This document shows positions 1 through 7,584 of a stretch of 37,352 bases of DNA, piece after piece. This DNA is from DASRRB01 sp036732755 (lineage in GTDB: Bacteria; Planctomycetota; B15-G4; SIAN01): the NCBI GenBank assembly GCA_036732755.1, contig DAINBU010000045.1:1-37352 (forward strand). The letters run 5' to 3'. Both the position numbers and the translations under genes were made by a program. Below the pieces are notes generated by a model. The model saw only the letters and a list, made by a program, of their open reading frames with translations. It was not told where the DNA came from and ran no database searches. Positions within the stretch are counted from its first letter, which is position 1. The number at the start of each line of letters is the position of its first letter.

Positions 1-122
1 CCACGGAGCTGCTGCGAGTCGTAATCGAATGCGCCGAGCGCAGCGAGCCCCCCGTCCATCTTTTGGTTGGGGCGAGCGTGTCCCGTCCATCGAGCCTTTT
101 TCCCCTCCGCCCTCTCGACCCG

Positions 123-198
123 CTCCCGCCCGTCGCGCGTTCAACGACGAAACTTCGCTCCCCGCGGCCGCTTCACCCGCGTCCTCGACGTCCGCTCC
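123..198 (-). repeat. Dispersed intergenic repeat, copy 1
   Basis: Read on the minus strand, this 76-base stretch matches the last 75 bases of the window (37278-37352). A 16-base block (183-198 here, 37278-37293 there) and a 23-base block (123-145 here, 37330-37352 there) are identical. Between them lie 11- and 9-base identical words separated by a few substitutions and one variable patch. It begins 70 bases after the stop of the TPR gene and points the same way as that gene. No ORF is shared by the two copies. The rest of 1-267 holds nothing I can assign. Confidence 0.8.
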
Positions 199-267
199 TC
201 ACCAGCGCTCACGTCGCTGCGGGTGCCGTGCTTCGAACGACCCGGTCCGGCCAACTGGCTCGGGCTC

Positions 268-1989
268 TTACTTGTCGCCGTCCTTCTTGACCGGCGCGCC
301 GTCGGCCGCCGGAGCGGGCGTGTCGCCCGGCGGGTTCGCGGGGTTCGCCGGCTGGCCGGGGCGGTTGTACTCGCCCATCGGGAGCGGCAGCTCCTCGCCC
401 TTCTTCAGCTTCTCCAGGAAGCCGTCGATCTTCTTCAGGGCTTCGGCGTTCGCCTCGGCGTCGCGCTTGGAGGCGCGGATGAGCTGGGCCGCGCGCGCGA
501 AGGCGCGCTGCGCGTTGGCCCAGTCGCGCAGGTTGGCGCAGATGTAGCCCATCTGGACGAAGGTCGCGGGCGATTGCGCGCTGATGCGGATCGCCTTGTC
601 GATCTGCGCTTTCGCCGGCTCGTACTCGCCGGCCAGGTTGAGCAGGCTCGCGAGGCGCGTCTGCAGCATCGAGTGCATCGGGCTCAGCGCCAGCTGCTGG
701 CGCGCGAGGTCGATCTCCTGCAGGAAGGGCTGGATCTTCTTCCAGCGCTCGAGGAGCTGCGCCGCCTCCTCCTTCTCCTTGGGGTCCTCCGATTTGAGCA
801 GCACCTGCGTGAGGCGGTAGAGCGCGTCGAACTTGAGCGGCTCCTTCGCGAACGACTTGCGGAACGCCTCCTTGGCGCCGGCCGCGTCCCCGAGCTTCTC
901 GCGCAGCAGGCCGTTGGCGTGGAGGACGTCGGTCGAGTCGGGCGCGACGGTGAGCGCCGTCTCCAGCATCAGCTTCGCCTTGTCCATCACGCCCTTGGTG
1001 AGGTAGAGCTCGCCGAGGCGCAGCTCGGCCAGCACCTCGTAGGTCGGCTGGTGCAGCGCGTAGAGCGCCTCGAACTGCGCGATCGCGTCGTCGATGCGGT
1101 CCTGCGAGCGATAGAGGTCGCCGAGCCGCCAGCGCATCTCGCCGTTCTGCGGCGCCGTCGCGACCCCCTTCACGAACGTCGCCTCCGCGTCGGCGAATTG
1201 GAGCTTCATCATCTGGAGCACGCCGAGCTTGATGACGAGGTCCATGTTCTCGGGGAAGCGCTCGACGAGCTGCCCGAAGAGCATGATCGCCGTGTCGTAC
1301 TGCTGCATCTTCACGAAGCAGCTGGCGAAGAGGATCGCCGAGTCGCGCACGAGATGCTTGTCGGAGATCTCGAACTCGTTGGGCTTCTCGCAGAGCGGCC
1401 GGTACATCTGCATGGCGCGCTCGGTCTGCCCGGCGACGTCGTTCATCCACGCGGTGAGGAGGTTCGCCTCGTAGTTCTTCGGGGCCTGCGCGACGGCGAA
1501 CTTGAGCTCCGTCGCCGCCTCCTCGAACTTGCGCGCCGCGATGTAGACGCGCGCGCGGGTGATGCGCGCTTCGACGCCGTTGGGGTCGTCGGCGGCGACC
1601 TCGTTCACGAGCTGCTCGGCCTCGCGGCCGCCGTCCTTGGTCTGCGCCAGGCACTCGGCCAGGAGCAGCTTCATGCTGGGCGTCCGCTGCGGCAGCGCCT
1701 TGAGCGCCGCGACCGCCTCGTCGAAGCGGCCGAGGTGCTTCAGGCATTTCGCGCGCATCTCCACGACCTGCGGCGAGTTGGGGTTGGCGACCAGGTACTC
1801 GTTGCAGGCCGCGTACGCCTCCTCGTCCTTCAGGTTCAGGTAGAGCTTCCCGATGCGCTTCAGCGACTCGGGCAGCTCCGCGGCGGAGCCCCCCTGCGCG
1901 GCGGGCGGGGGCGCGGCGGCGGGCGCGGCCGCGGCCGGAAAGAGCGGAATGACGGCGGCAAGAGCAGCGAGGAAATGAATCGAGATCAC
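268..1989 (-). CDS. Secreted tetratricopeptide-repeat (TPR) protein
   Basis: This 573-residue protein starts with an alanine-rich hydrophobic signal peptide (about residues 1-25, ending near AAAAPAAAPPPAAQ). The rest is almost entirely helical repeats of TPR type, with recurring patterns such as LGRFDEAVAALKALP, QYDTAIMLFGQLVERFPEN, DRIDDAIAQFEALY and DWANAQRAFARAAQL. TPR arrays bind partner proteins, so a scaffold or assembly role outside the cytoplasm is plausible, but the partner is unknown. The C-terminal 40 residues are a Pro/Ala/Gly-rich tail. The start is GTG and overlaps the stop of the upstream M28 peptidase gene by 4 bases (GTGA), so the two are probably translationally coupled. It is the last gene of the U32-M28-TPR run. 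No specific function can be assigned. Confidence 0.85.
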   Translation of the reverse strand: MISIHFLAALAAVIPLFPAAAAPAAAPPPAAQGGSAAELPESLKRIGKLYLNLKDEEAYAACNEYLVANPNSPQVVEMRAKCLKHLGRFDEAVAALKALPQRTPSMKLLLAECLAQTKDGGREAEQLVNEVAADDPNGVEARITRARVYIAARKFEEAATELKFAVAQAPKNYEANLLTAWMNDVAGQTERAMQMYRPLCEKPNEFEISDKHLVRDSAILFASCFVKMQQYDTAIMLFGQLVERFPENMDLVIKLGVLQMMKLQFADAEATFVKGVATAPQNGEMRWRLGDLYRSQDRIDDAIAQFEALYALHQPTYEVLAELRLGELYLTKGVMDKAKLMLETALTVAPDSTDVLHANGLLREKLGDAAGAKEAFRKSFAKEPLKFDALYRLTQVLLKSEDPKEKEEAAQLLERWKKIQPFLQEIDLARQQLALSPMHSMLQTRLASLLNLAGEYEPAKAQIDKAIRISAQSPATFVQMGYICANLRDWANAQRAFARAAQLIRASKRDAEANAEALKKIDGFLEKLKKGEELPLPMGEYNRPGQPANPANPPGDTPAPAADGAPVKKDGDK

Positions 1990-3071
1990 GGTCGATGACT
2001 CCCGTCCTTGGGAGGAGATGCGGTCGGCGCCGGAACGGGGGTCGCGACCGCGGCGAGGTCGATGGATACCGGCGAGAGCGGCTTTCGTTGGCCGGGCGCG
2101 TCGCCGATCCGGAGCTTGTCACTGACATAGTCCCAGTGCAAGGGCTTCGCATGACGGTCGCACGCCTCGACCAGCGCGACGAGAAGGTTCCTCATTTCCC
2201 CGCAGCGCGCCGCGTCGATCGCGTCCACGCGATCCTCCGGGCCGTGCAGCATGCGGAAGCGCGCGGGCTCGACTCCGAGCAGGGAAAGCACCGGGACATT
2301 CTTTCTCGCGAGCTCGAGCCCGTCCGAAGCCGCGCCGGCGAATTCGAGGGCCTGGAAGCGCAGCCGCGCCGACCGCGCCGCGTCCGACGCGAGCTCGACC
2401 AGGCCGCGGTCGCTGCCCCGCCACCACGCGTAGGGAGCAGAAACCCCCATCGCGTCGATCGTGATCGCGGCGTCGATCTTCTCGATCTGCGCCGCGTCGA
2501 GGCGCTCGGCGAAGTCGGCCGCGCCGAGGCAGCCGTCCTCGTGGCGCGCGAACGCCACGAACCAGATCGAGTGGCGCAGCTCCATGCCGCGCAGCGTGGA
2601 GTAGAGCCGCGTGAGCAGCACGCAGCCGGCCCAGTCGTCGACGATGCCGGCCGAGCCCTCGGCGGCGTCGTGGTGCGCCGCCAGGATCAGCACGCGCCCG
2701 CCGCGGCCGGGCAGCTTCGCGACGACGTTGCCGGCTGGCGTCGCGATGCGCCGCCTCCAGGCCGCGAGCGCCGCCTCGACCTCGCTCGGCGTCGCGCCGC
2801 CCTTCTCGAGGCGCGCGCGCAGCCGCTCGGTCGCCACCGCGAAGCGCTTCTCGAGAGCCGCTCCGAGCGGTACGACCGCGACGCCCGTCTCGGACGCGCC
2901 AGCCTCCTTGAACAGCTCGACCAGCCGCTTCGTCCGCGCTTCGCCGCCCGCCGGCGCCTCGAGGTCGGCGCGGAAGCGCGTCCAGTCGGCGTCGGCCTCC
3001 TGCGCCGGCGCCGGAAACGCGGCGGCAAAGAGGAGCCCGGCCAGCGCGGCGCACGGCAGCGGCGTTCTCAA
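1986..3071 (-). CDS. Secreted M28-family zinc metallopeptidase
   Basis: This protein is predicted to be an exported aminopeptidase-like hydrolase of family M28 (about 361 residues). The metal-site pattern is readable: HHD followed by IVDDWAG (His and bridging Asp), ARHEDG (catalytic Glu and ligand), TIDAMG (Asp ligand) and MLHGPEDRVD (final His). I place the start at TTG 3071, which follows a GGGAGGG ribosome-binding site by 6 bases and gives a clean signal peptide (RTPLPCAALAGLLFAAAFPAPAQ region). A longer in-frame GTG start at 3122 would overlap the U32 gene and add an arginine-rich leader, which is less likely. It lies 22 bases after the U32 gene and overlaps the TPR gene by 4 bases, so the three probably form one transcript. 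The substrate is unknown; M28 enzymes usually act on peptides or amino-acid conjugates. Confidence 0.87.
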   Translation of the reverse strand: MRTPLPCAALAGLLFAAAFPAPAQEADADWTRFRADLEAPAGGEARTKRLVELFKEAGASETGVAVVPLGAALEKRFAVATERLRARLEKGGATPSEVEAALAAWRRRIATPAGNVVAKLPGRGGRVLILAAHHDAAEGSAGIVDDWAGCVLLTRLYSTLRGMELRHSIWFVAFARHEDGCLGAADFAERLDAAQIEKIDAAITIDAMGVSAPYAWWRGSDRGLVELASDAARSARLRFQALEFAGAASDGLELARKNVPVLSLLGVEPARFRMLHGPEDRVDAIDAARCGEMRNLLVALVEACDRHAKPLHWDYVSDKLRIGDAPGQRKPLSPVSIDLAAVATPVPAPTASPPKDGSHRP

Positions 3072-3093
3072 TGGCAACCCTCCCACGACCTCT

Positions 3094-5760
3094 TCACGAC
3101 GCCACGACCGGCAGCGTCCCACGCGTGACGCCGACGACGCCGAAGCGCCCCTCGGCGTTGAGCGTCCGGAACAGCTCGCGCGGCGCGAGCGTCCCGCGCA
3201 GCGCCCTTCGGTAGAGCTCGATCACCTCGTGCGCCTGCGCCCGCGTCTCGCGCAGGAGCTCGATGCGGAAGCTCGCGAGCCCCGCCGCACGGAAGCACGA
3301 CAGCCATTCGGCCGCGCTCTGCAGCCAGTGGTTGAACAGCATATTACGGCAGCCGACGTCGGCCTCGACCGGCAGCCCTCCGGTCTCGGAATAGACCGTC
3401 TCGAGCACCGGATGGAGCCAGCCCTTGTCGTCCTTGAGCCCGATCACGTGGCTCTCGCACGGCCGCCCGCACGTCCGGTAGTCGGCGCCGTTCGAGAGCA
3501 GGTGGGCGAAGACGCAGTGCTCCATGTGGAAGAGCGGCAGGTGGTGGTGGACGACCACCTCGATCTTCTCCGCCGGCACGAACGGGAGCAGCGCGAGGAG
3601 CTGGTCGGCGTCGAGGTCGAAGCTCGGCGTGAGGCGGTCGAGGCCGCGTTCGAGCAGCGTGCGCGCCGCGAGGCCGTTGGCGGCGTTCAGGCTGAAGTCG
3701 CCGACCAGCTCGAGCGCGCGCGCCGCCGCGTCGCCCGCGGCGCGCCGCGCCACCACCTCCTCGACCGCGCCGAGGTGGCGCGCGAGCAGGCCGTCCCCGC
3801 CGAGGCCGAGGAGGCTCTCCAGGATCCGCTCGTCGCCGGGCTTCGCGATGCGCGTCGTGGCGGGGATCGCCTTGCGGCCACGCTGGCGGACGCGCTCGAC
3901 GGCGCGGCCCAGCCCGACCAGGTCGAGGTAGTCGAGGTAGACGCGCTCGACGCCCGCCTCGAGCGCCGCCTCGACCTGCGCATCGTCGCGCGCGAGCACC
4001 GAGAGCTCGAAGTCCTCTCCGCGCGGCGCCGCGGGCGGCGATGCCGGCGACGAGGGCCGGGCGCCGCGCAGCCGCGCGAGCGCGTCGCCCTCGCGGATCG
4101 TCAGGCGCGGGTTGGCGGCGCGCGCCGCGGAGAGCTTCTCGACCAGCGCGCGCCGCATGCGCGAGAGTTCGGAGAGCGGCGCGATGACGCTCCCCTCGAT
4201 CGCGACGGCAAGCGCGTCGGCGCCCGACGGGAGGCGGAAGATCGTCCCGCCGAGCCGCCCGAGCTGCTCGCGCAGCGACTCCGCCGTGAGCGGCCGGTTG
4301 CGCGCCGCCTGCAGGAGGACCTGCGATTCGACTTCGACCTCGTGGCCGAGGTCGTCGCGCGCCGCGATCGTGAGCGGCGCGCCGACGGCGCCGCGCACGC
4401 GCAGCGTGATCGGCGCGCGCCGCCGCGGCGCGGACGGTGCGTCGGCAAAAGTCGAATGGAGCCGCGCCTCGAGCGCTGGGTCCTTGGTCTTGAAGAGGCG
4501 CGTTCTTGCCTCGACGCGCGCGAGGTCGGGCCCGCGCGCGCGTCCGAAGACGAGCTCGACGAGGAAGGGCGCCGCGGCGTCGACGCCCGCGCGCGCGGCC
4601 GGCGGCGCGACCTCGCCTTCGGCGCGCTGCGCGCCGACGCGCAGGTCGAAGACCGGCCCGCCCTCCTCGCCCGCCTCGGGATCGGGCCCCTCGAAGACGA
4701 CGCCGTCGCCGCGCTTCAGCGGCGCGACCAGCGCGACCGTCGCCACGCGCGCGCGCGCATCGACGTCGGCGACCCAGCCGAGGAAGACGCCGCGCTTCTT
4801 GGGGTTGCGCCCCTCGACCAGCTTCTGGTGGTTCACGCCGCCGAGGAAGCCGTGCGAGAGCCCGCGTGAGAAGCTCTGCTCGAGGTCGCGGACCTCGCGC
4901 GCTTCGAGGGCCACGCGCCCCTTCGCGAGCGCCTGGTCGAGCGCCTTGCGGTAGGTCGCTGTGACGTTCGCGACGTACTCGGGCGTCTTGAGACGCCCCT
5001 CGATCTTGAACGAGCGCACGCCGGCGCCCACGAGGTCGGGCAGCAGGTCGAACGCCGCGAGGTCCTTGGGAGAGAGCAGGTAGCGCATCGCGCCGAGCTC
5101 GCGGTGCGCGCCGTCGACCTCGAGCGTGTAGGGCATGCGGCACGCCTGCGCGCACTCGCCGCGGTTGGCGGAGCGGCCGCCCCACACCTCGCTCGTGAGG
5201 CACTGCCCGCTCCAGCTCACGCAGAGCGCGCCGTGCACGAAGACCTCGAGCTCGAGGTCGGTGGCGGCGTGGATCGCGGCGATGTCCGCCACGCTGAGCT
5301 CGCGCGCGACGATCGCGCGCGTGACGCCGTGCCGCTTCGCGAATTCACACCCCTCGGCGGTGCTGATCGTCATCTGCGTCGAGGCGTGCAGCGGCAGGTC
5401 GGGGCAGATCTCCCGCGCGAGCCGCGCGACGCCGAGGTCCTGGACGATGATCGCGTCGGCGCCCGCCTCCGCGATCCGGCGCAGCCGCAGCGCGGCCGCC
5501 TCGAGCTCCGGCTCGAAGACGAGCGTGTTGAAGGCGACGTAGCCCCGAACGCCGCGCCGATGCAGCTCGGCGAAGACGGCGTCGAGGTCGACGAGCGAGA
5601 AGTTGGTCGCGCGCGCCCGCGCGTTGAAGCCGTCGGAGAGGCCGAAGTAGACGGCGTCCGCGCCGTTCTCGACGGCCGCGCGCAGGCAGTCGCCGTCGCC
5701 CGCCGGGGCGAGGATCTCCAAGCGCGCGGTCCGCGCCGACGTCGGGGGGGAGGCGGTCAT
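3094..5760 (-). CDS. U32-family peptidase/RNA hydroxylase with DUF3656-type C-terminus
   Basis: The 888-residue protein has the N-terminal U32 TIM-barrel (EILAPAGD, DAVYFGL, HASTQM) and the U32 signature EVFVHGALCVSWSGQC at about residues 172-187. Four cysteines (about C180, C187, C203, C207) form the cluster thought to hold an Fe-S centre in this family. Characterised relatives RlhA and TrhP need prephenate-pathway chemistry to hydroxylate 23S rRNA or tRNA, so an RNA-hydroxylation role is more likely than proteolysis. A long central region fits DUF3656. The C-terminal third repeats a barrel-like segment with a second Cys/His cluster (MEHCVFAH, CGRPCESH, VGCRNMLFN). The frame is open far upstream; ATG 5760 is chosen because homology begins there. 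It is divergent from the kinase-like gene and heads the M28/TPR run. Confidence 0.9.
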   Translation of the reverse strand: MTASPPTSARTARLEILAPAGDGDCLRAAVENGADAVYFGLSDGFNARARATNFSLVDLDAVFAELHRRGVRGYVAFNTLVFEPELEAAALRLRRIAEAGADAIIVQDLGVARLAREICPDLPLHASTQMTISTAEGCEFAKRHGVTRAIVARELSVADIAAIHAATDLELEVFVHGALCVSWSGQCLTSEVWGGRSANRGECAQACRMPYTLEVDGAHRELGAMRYLLSPKDLAAFDLLPDLVGAGVRSFKIEGRLKTPEYVANVTATYRKALDQALAKGRVALEAREVRDLEQSFSRGLSHGFLGGVNHQKLVEGRNPKKRGVFLGWVADVDARARVATVALVAPLKRGDGVVFEGPDPEAGEEGGPVFDLRVGAQRAEGEVAPPAARAGVDAAAPFLVELVFGRARGPDLARVEARTRLFKTKDPALEARLHSTFADAPSAPRRRAPITLRVRGAVGAPLTIAARDDLGHEVEVESQVLLQAARNRPLTAESLREQLGRLGGTIFRLPSGADALAVAIEGSVIAPLSELSRMRRALVEKLSAARAANPRLTIREGDALARLRGARPSSPASPPAAPRGEDFELSVLARDDAQVEAALEAGVERVYLDYLDLVGLGRAVERVRQRGRKAIPATTRIAKPGDERILESLLGLGGDGLLARHLGAVEEVVARRAAGDAAARALELVGDFSLNAANGLAARTLLERGLDRLTPSFDLDADQLLALLPFVPAEKIEVVVHHHLPLFHMEHCVFAHLLSNGADYRTCGRPCESHVIGLKDDKGWLHPVLETVYSETGGLPVEADVGCRNMLFNHWLQSAAEWLSCFRAAGLASFRIELLRETRAQAHEVIELYRRALRGTLAPRELFRTLNAEGRFGVVGVTRGTLPVVAS

Positions 5761-5889
5761 GAGCCTGGCGATCTTCCCGCGCGGCGGCGCCGCCGTCCAT
5801 TTCGTTCGGCGGCGGCGCGCGCTCCGGGGCCGGAACGCCTTTCCTTCAGACCGGCCCGCGGCGCGACGAAAAGCGGTCCGGGAGGCCCC

Positions 5890-6735
5890 GTGGACACCGA
5901 CACGCTCGGCGCGAAGCACGGCAGCGGCACCGGCACGGACGGCGCGCAGGACGCCGTCGCGCGCCTCGCTTGCGGCGTCGCCCACGAGATCAACACGCCG
6001 ATCCAGTTCGTGAGCGACAGCCTGCGCTTCCTGAACGACGCGTTCGACGACGTGGCGCGCCTCGTCGACCGCTGGCGCGACGTCTTCGAGGCGGCGCACG
6101 CCGGCCCGATTCCGCCGGCGCTGCTCGCCGACGCCGAACAGGCGCTCGCCGACGCCGACCTCGAGACGCTGCGCCGCGAGATCCCGGCGGCGACGGTGCG
6201 CGCGCTCGACGGGCTCGCGCGCGTCGCCGACGTTGTGCGGCGCGTGCGCGCGCTCGCCCCGACGGACAAGCCGCGCAAGCTCGTCGACCTGCGCGTCGTG
6301 CTCCCCGAGGTCGCGACGCTGGCGCGTGTTGAGTTCCTGAAGGTCGCCGACTTCGAGATCGAGGTCGACCCCGCGCTGCCGCTCGTCGACGCCCACGGCG
6401 CCGACCTCCACCCGCTCTTCTACGCGCTGATCGCCCGCGCGGCGCGCGCGCTGGCCGTCGATCCGCGCCGCCGCGAGGAGCGCGGCCTCATCCGCGTCGC
6501 GGCCGACGTGTCGGGCCCGTCGGTGCGCGTCGCCATCGAGGACGACGGCCCGCCGATCCCGCCGGAGCGCTGCCGCTCCCTCTTCCAGCGGCGCATGGAC
6601 GGCGACGACCTCGCCGCGGTCGACGAGACGGTGCGCGACGTCCTGGGCGGCCGCATCCTCTTCGAGTCGGGGGTGGGCCACGGCACGCGCTTCCACCTCC
6701 TGCTCCCGATCCCGCCGCAGGTCAAGGCGGAGTGA
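5890..6735 (+). CDS. Histidine-kinase-like protein with degenerate ATP-binding site
   Basis: This 281-residue soluble protein has a good H-box, GVAHEINTPIQFV, with the phospho-acceptor candidate His near residue 32, and ends with GGRILFESGVGHGTRFHLLLP, typical of the end of a HATPase_c domain. It has no sensor or membrane segment. The ATP-site motifs are poor: the N-box region reads LFYALIARAARAL, with Ala and Arg where the two Asn are expected; the G1 box reads DDGPPIP; the glycine-rich G2 loop is replaced by DDLAAVDE. It may be a pseudokinase, a phosphotransfer partner or a divergent kinase. The GTG start at 5890 follows GGAGG by 4 bases. No response regulator gene is adjacent. The last 14 bases overlap the end of the convergent PIG-L gene. 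Confidence 0.8.
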   Translation: MDTDTLGAKHGSGTGTDGAQDAVARLACGVAHEINTPIQFVSDSLRFLNDAFDDVARLVDRWRDVFEAAHAGPIPPALLADAEQALADADLETLRREIPAATVRALDGLARVADVVRRVRALAPTDKPRKLVDLRVVLPEVATLARVEFLKVADFEIEVDPALPLVDAHGADLHPLFYALIARAARALAVDPRRREERGLIRVAADVSGPSVRVAIEDDGPPIPPERCRSLFQRRMDGDDLAAVDETVRDVLGGRILFESGVGHGTRFHLLLPIPPQVKAE

Positions 6736-7498
6736 GGAGCACGCTCGTCGCGCGGCTCTCCGGGCTCTCGAAGTCGATCGACTCGGCGCGCGCCACGTAG
6801 GCGTCGCCGCGCATCGGGCAGAAGCACTCGACCGCGGTCGCGCCGGCGCCGGCGAGCAGCGCACGCGGCTTCGCGAGCTCGTCGACCAGCTCGAGGTAGC
6901 GCATCAGCTTGAGCTGCGAGCGGTGCAGCGAGACGAGGCGGCGCTTCTCCGAAAAGACGGCCGAGACGTCGACGACGAGCCCGGGCGGCACGAACGACCA
7001 GACCTCGTAGGCGTGCACGGCGAGCGCGGCGCGGTCGCGCGCGCTGCGCGCGAGCGCGCGCGCGACGACGCGGTTGGCGTAGCGGTGGTCGGCGTGCTGG
7101 TCGAAGAACCACGGGACGAAGAGCGCGTCGGGCTGGAACGAGTCGAGCAGCGCGGCGCAGCGCGCGACCATCGCCTCGAGCCGCTCCGGCGCCTGGAACT
7201 CGCGCTCGTTCACGCCGAAGAGCTCGGGCGGCGGCAGCATCAGGTGCGCCGCGACGGAGCGCGCCTCCTCGGCGCGCACGCGCGCCATCTCGTCCTCCTG
7301 GTCGGGCGCTGTCGCGGCGAGGCGGCCGTCGGTCAGTACCGCCTGCTGCACCTTGCACTGCGCGTCGATCAGCTTGAGGACCGTGCCGCCGCAGCCGATC
7401 TCGACGTCGTCGGCGTGCGCCGCGATGAAGAGCGCGCGCGTCGCCGCCGGCCGCTCGACGAGGCGGCGGTTCACGTAGTGGCGCTGGAACTCCTGCAC
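6722..7498 (-). CDS. PIG-L family zinc-dependent deacetylase
   Basis: The 258-residue protein matches the PIG-L/LmbE family, whose members remove acetyl groups from N-acetylglucosamine-containing substrates (for example GlcNAc-PI, GlcNAc-inositol or bacillithiol precursors). The metal motif AHADDVEIGCGGT is clear (usually HPDD; here Pro is replaced by Ala), and the second motif is PWFFDQHADHRYAN. It appears cytoplasmic. The listed start is GTG 7498, with no convincing ribosome-binding site upstream; a GTG 24 bases further in is also possible. It is convergent with the kinase-like gene (14-base overlap) and lies 86 bases upstream of no other gene of its own strand, so its substrate cannot be taken from context. 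Confidence 0.88.
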   Translation of the reverse strand: MQEFQRHYVNRRLVERPAATRALFIAAHADDVEIGCGGTVLKLIDAQCKVQQAVLTDGRLAATAPDQEDEMARVRAEEARSVAAHLMLPPPELFGVNEREFQAPERLEAMVARCAALLDSFQPDALFVPWFFDQHADHRYANRVVARALARSARDRAALAVHAYEVWSFVPPGLVVDVSAVFSEKRRLVSLHRSQLKLMRYLELVDELAKPRALLAGAGATAVECFCPMRGDAYVARAESIDFESPESRATSVLLTPP

Positions 7499-7584
7499 GA
7501 GGAGCGCGGCGGCTCCGGCGTCGACGCGGCGGTTCGGTGCGGGGGTGTCCAGGGGTCGCTCCGGTTCGTTCCGAACGATTCGCT

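Noticed and set aside
1..59. Minus-strand ATG with 19 further open codons running off the left edge
   Set aside because: Too short, no ribosome-binding site, and the sequence looks like intergenic GCTCGCTGCGCTCG-type DNA.
67..1998. Long plus-strand ORF opposite the TPR gene
   Set aside because: Arg/Leu/Glu-rich shadow of the minus-strand gene, with no domain; the minus frame has a signal peptide and TPR repeats.
3072..3122. Longer GTG start for the M28 peptidase
   Set aside because: Overlaps the U32 gene and spoils the signal peptide; TTG 3071 has a better ribosome-binding site.
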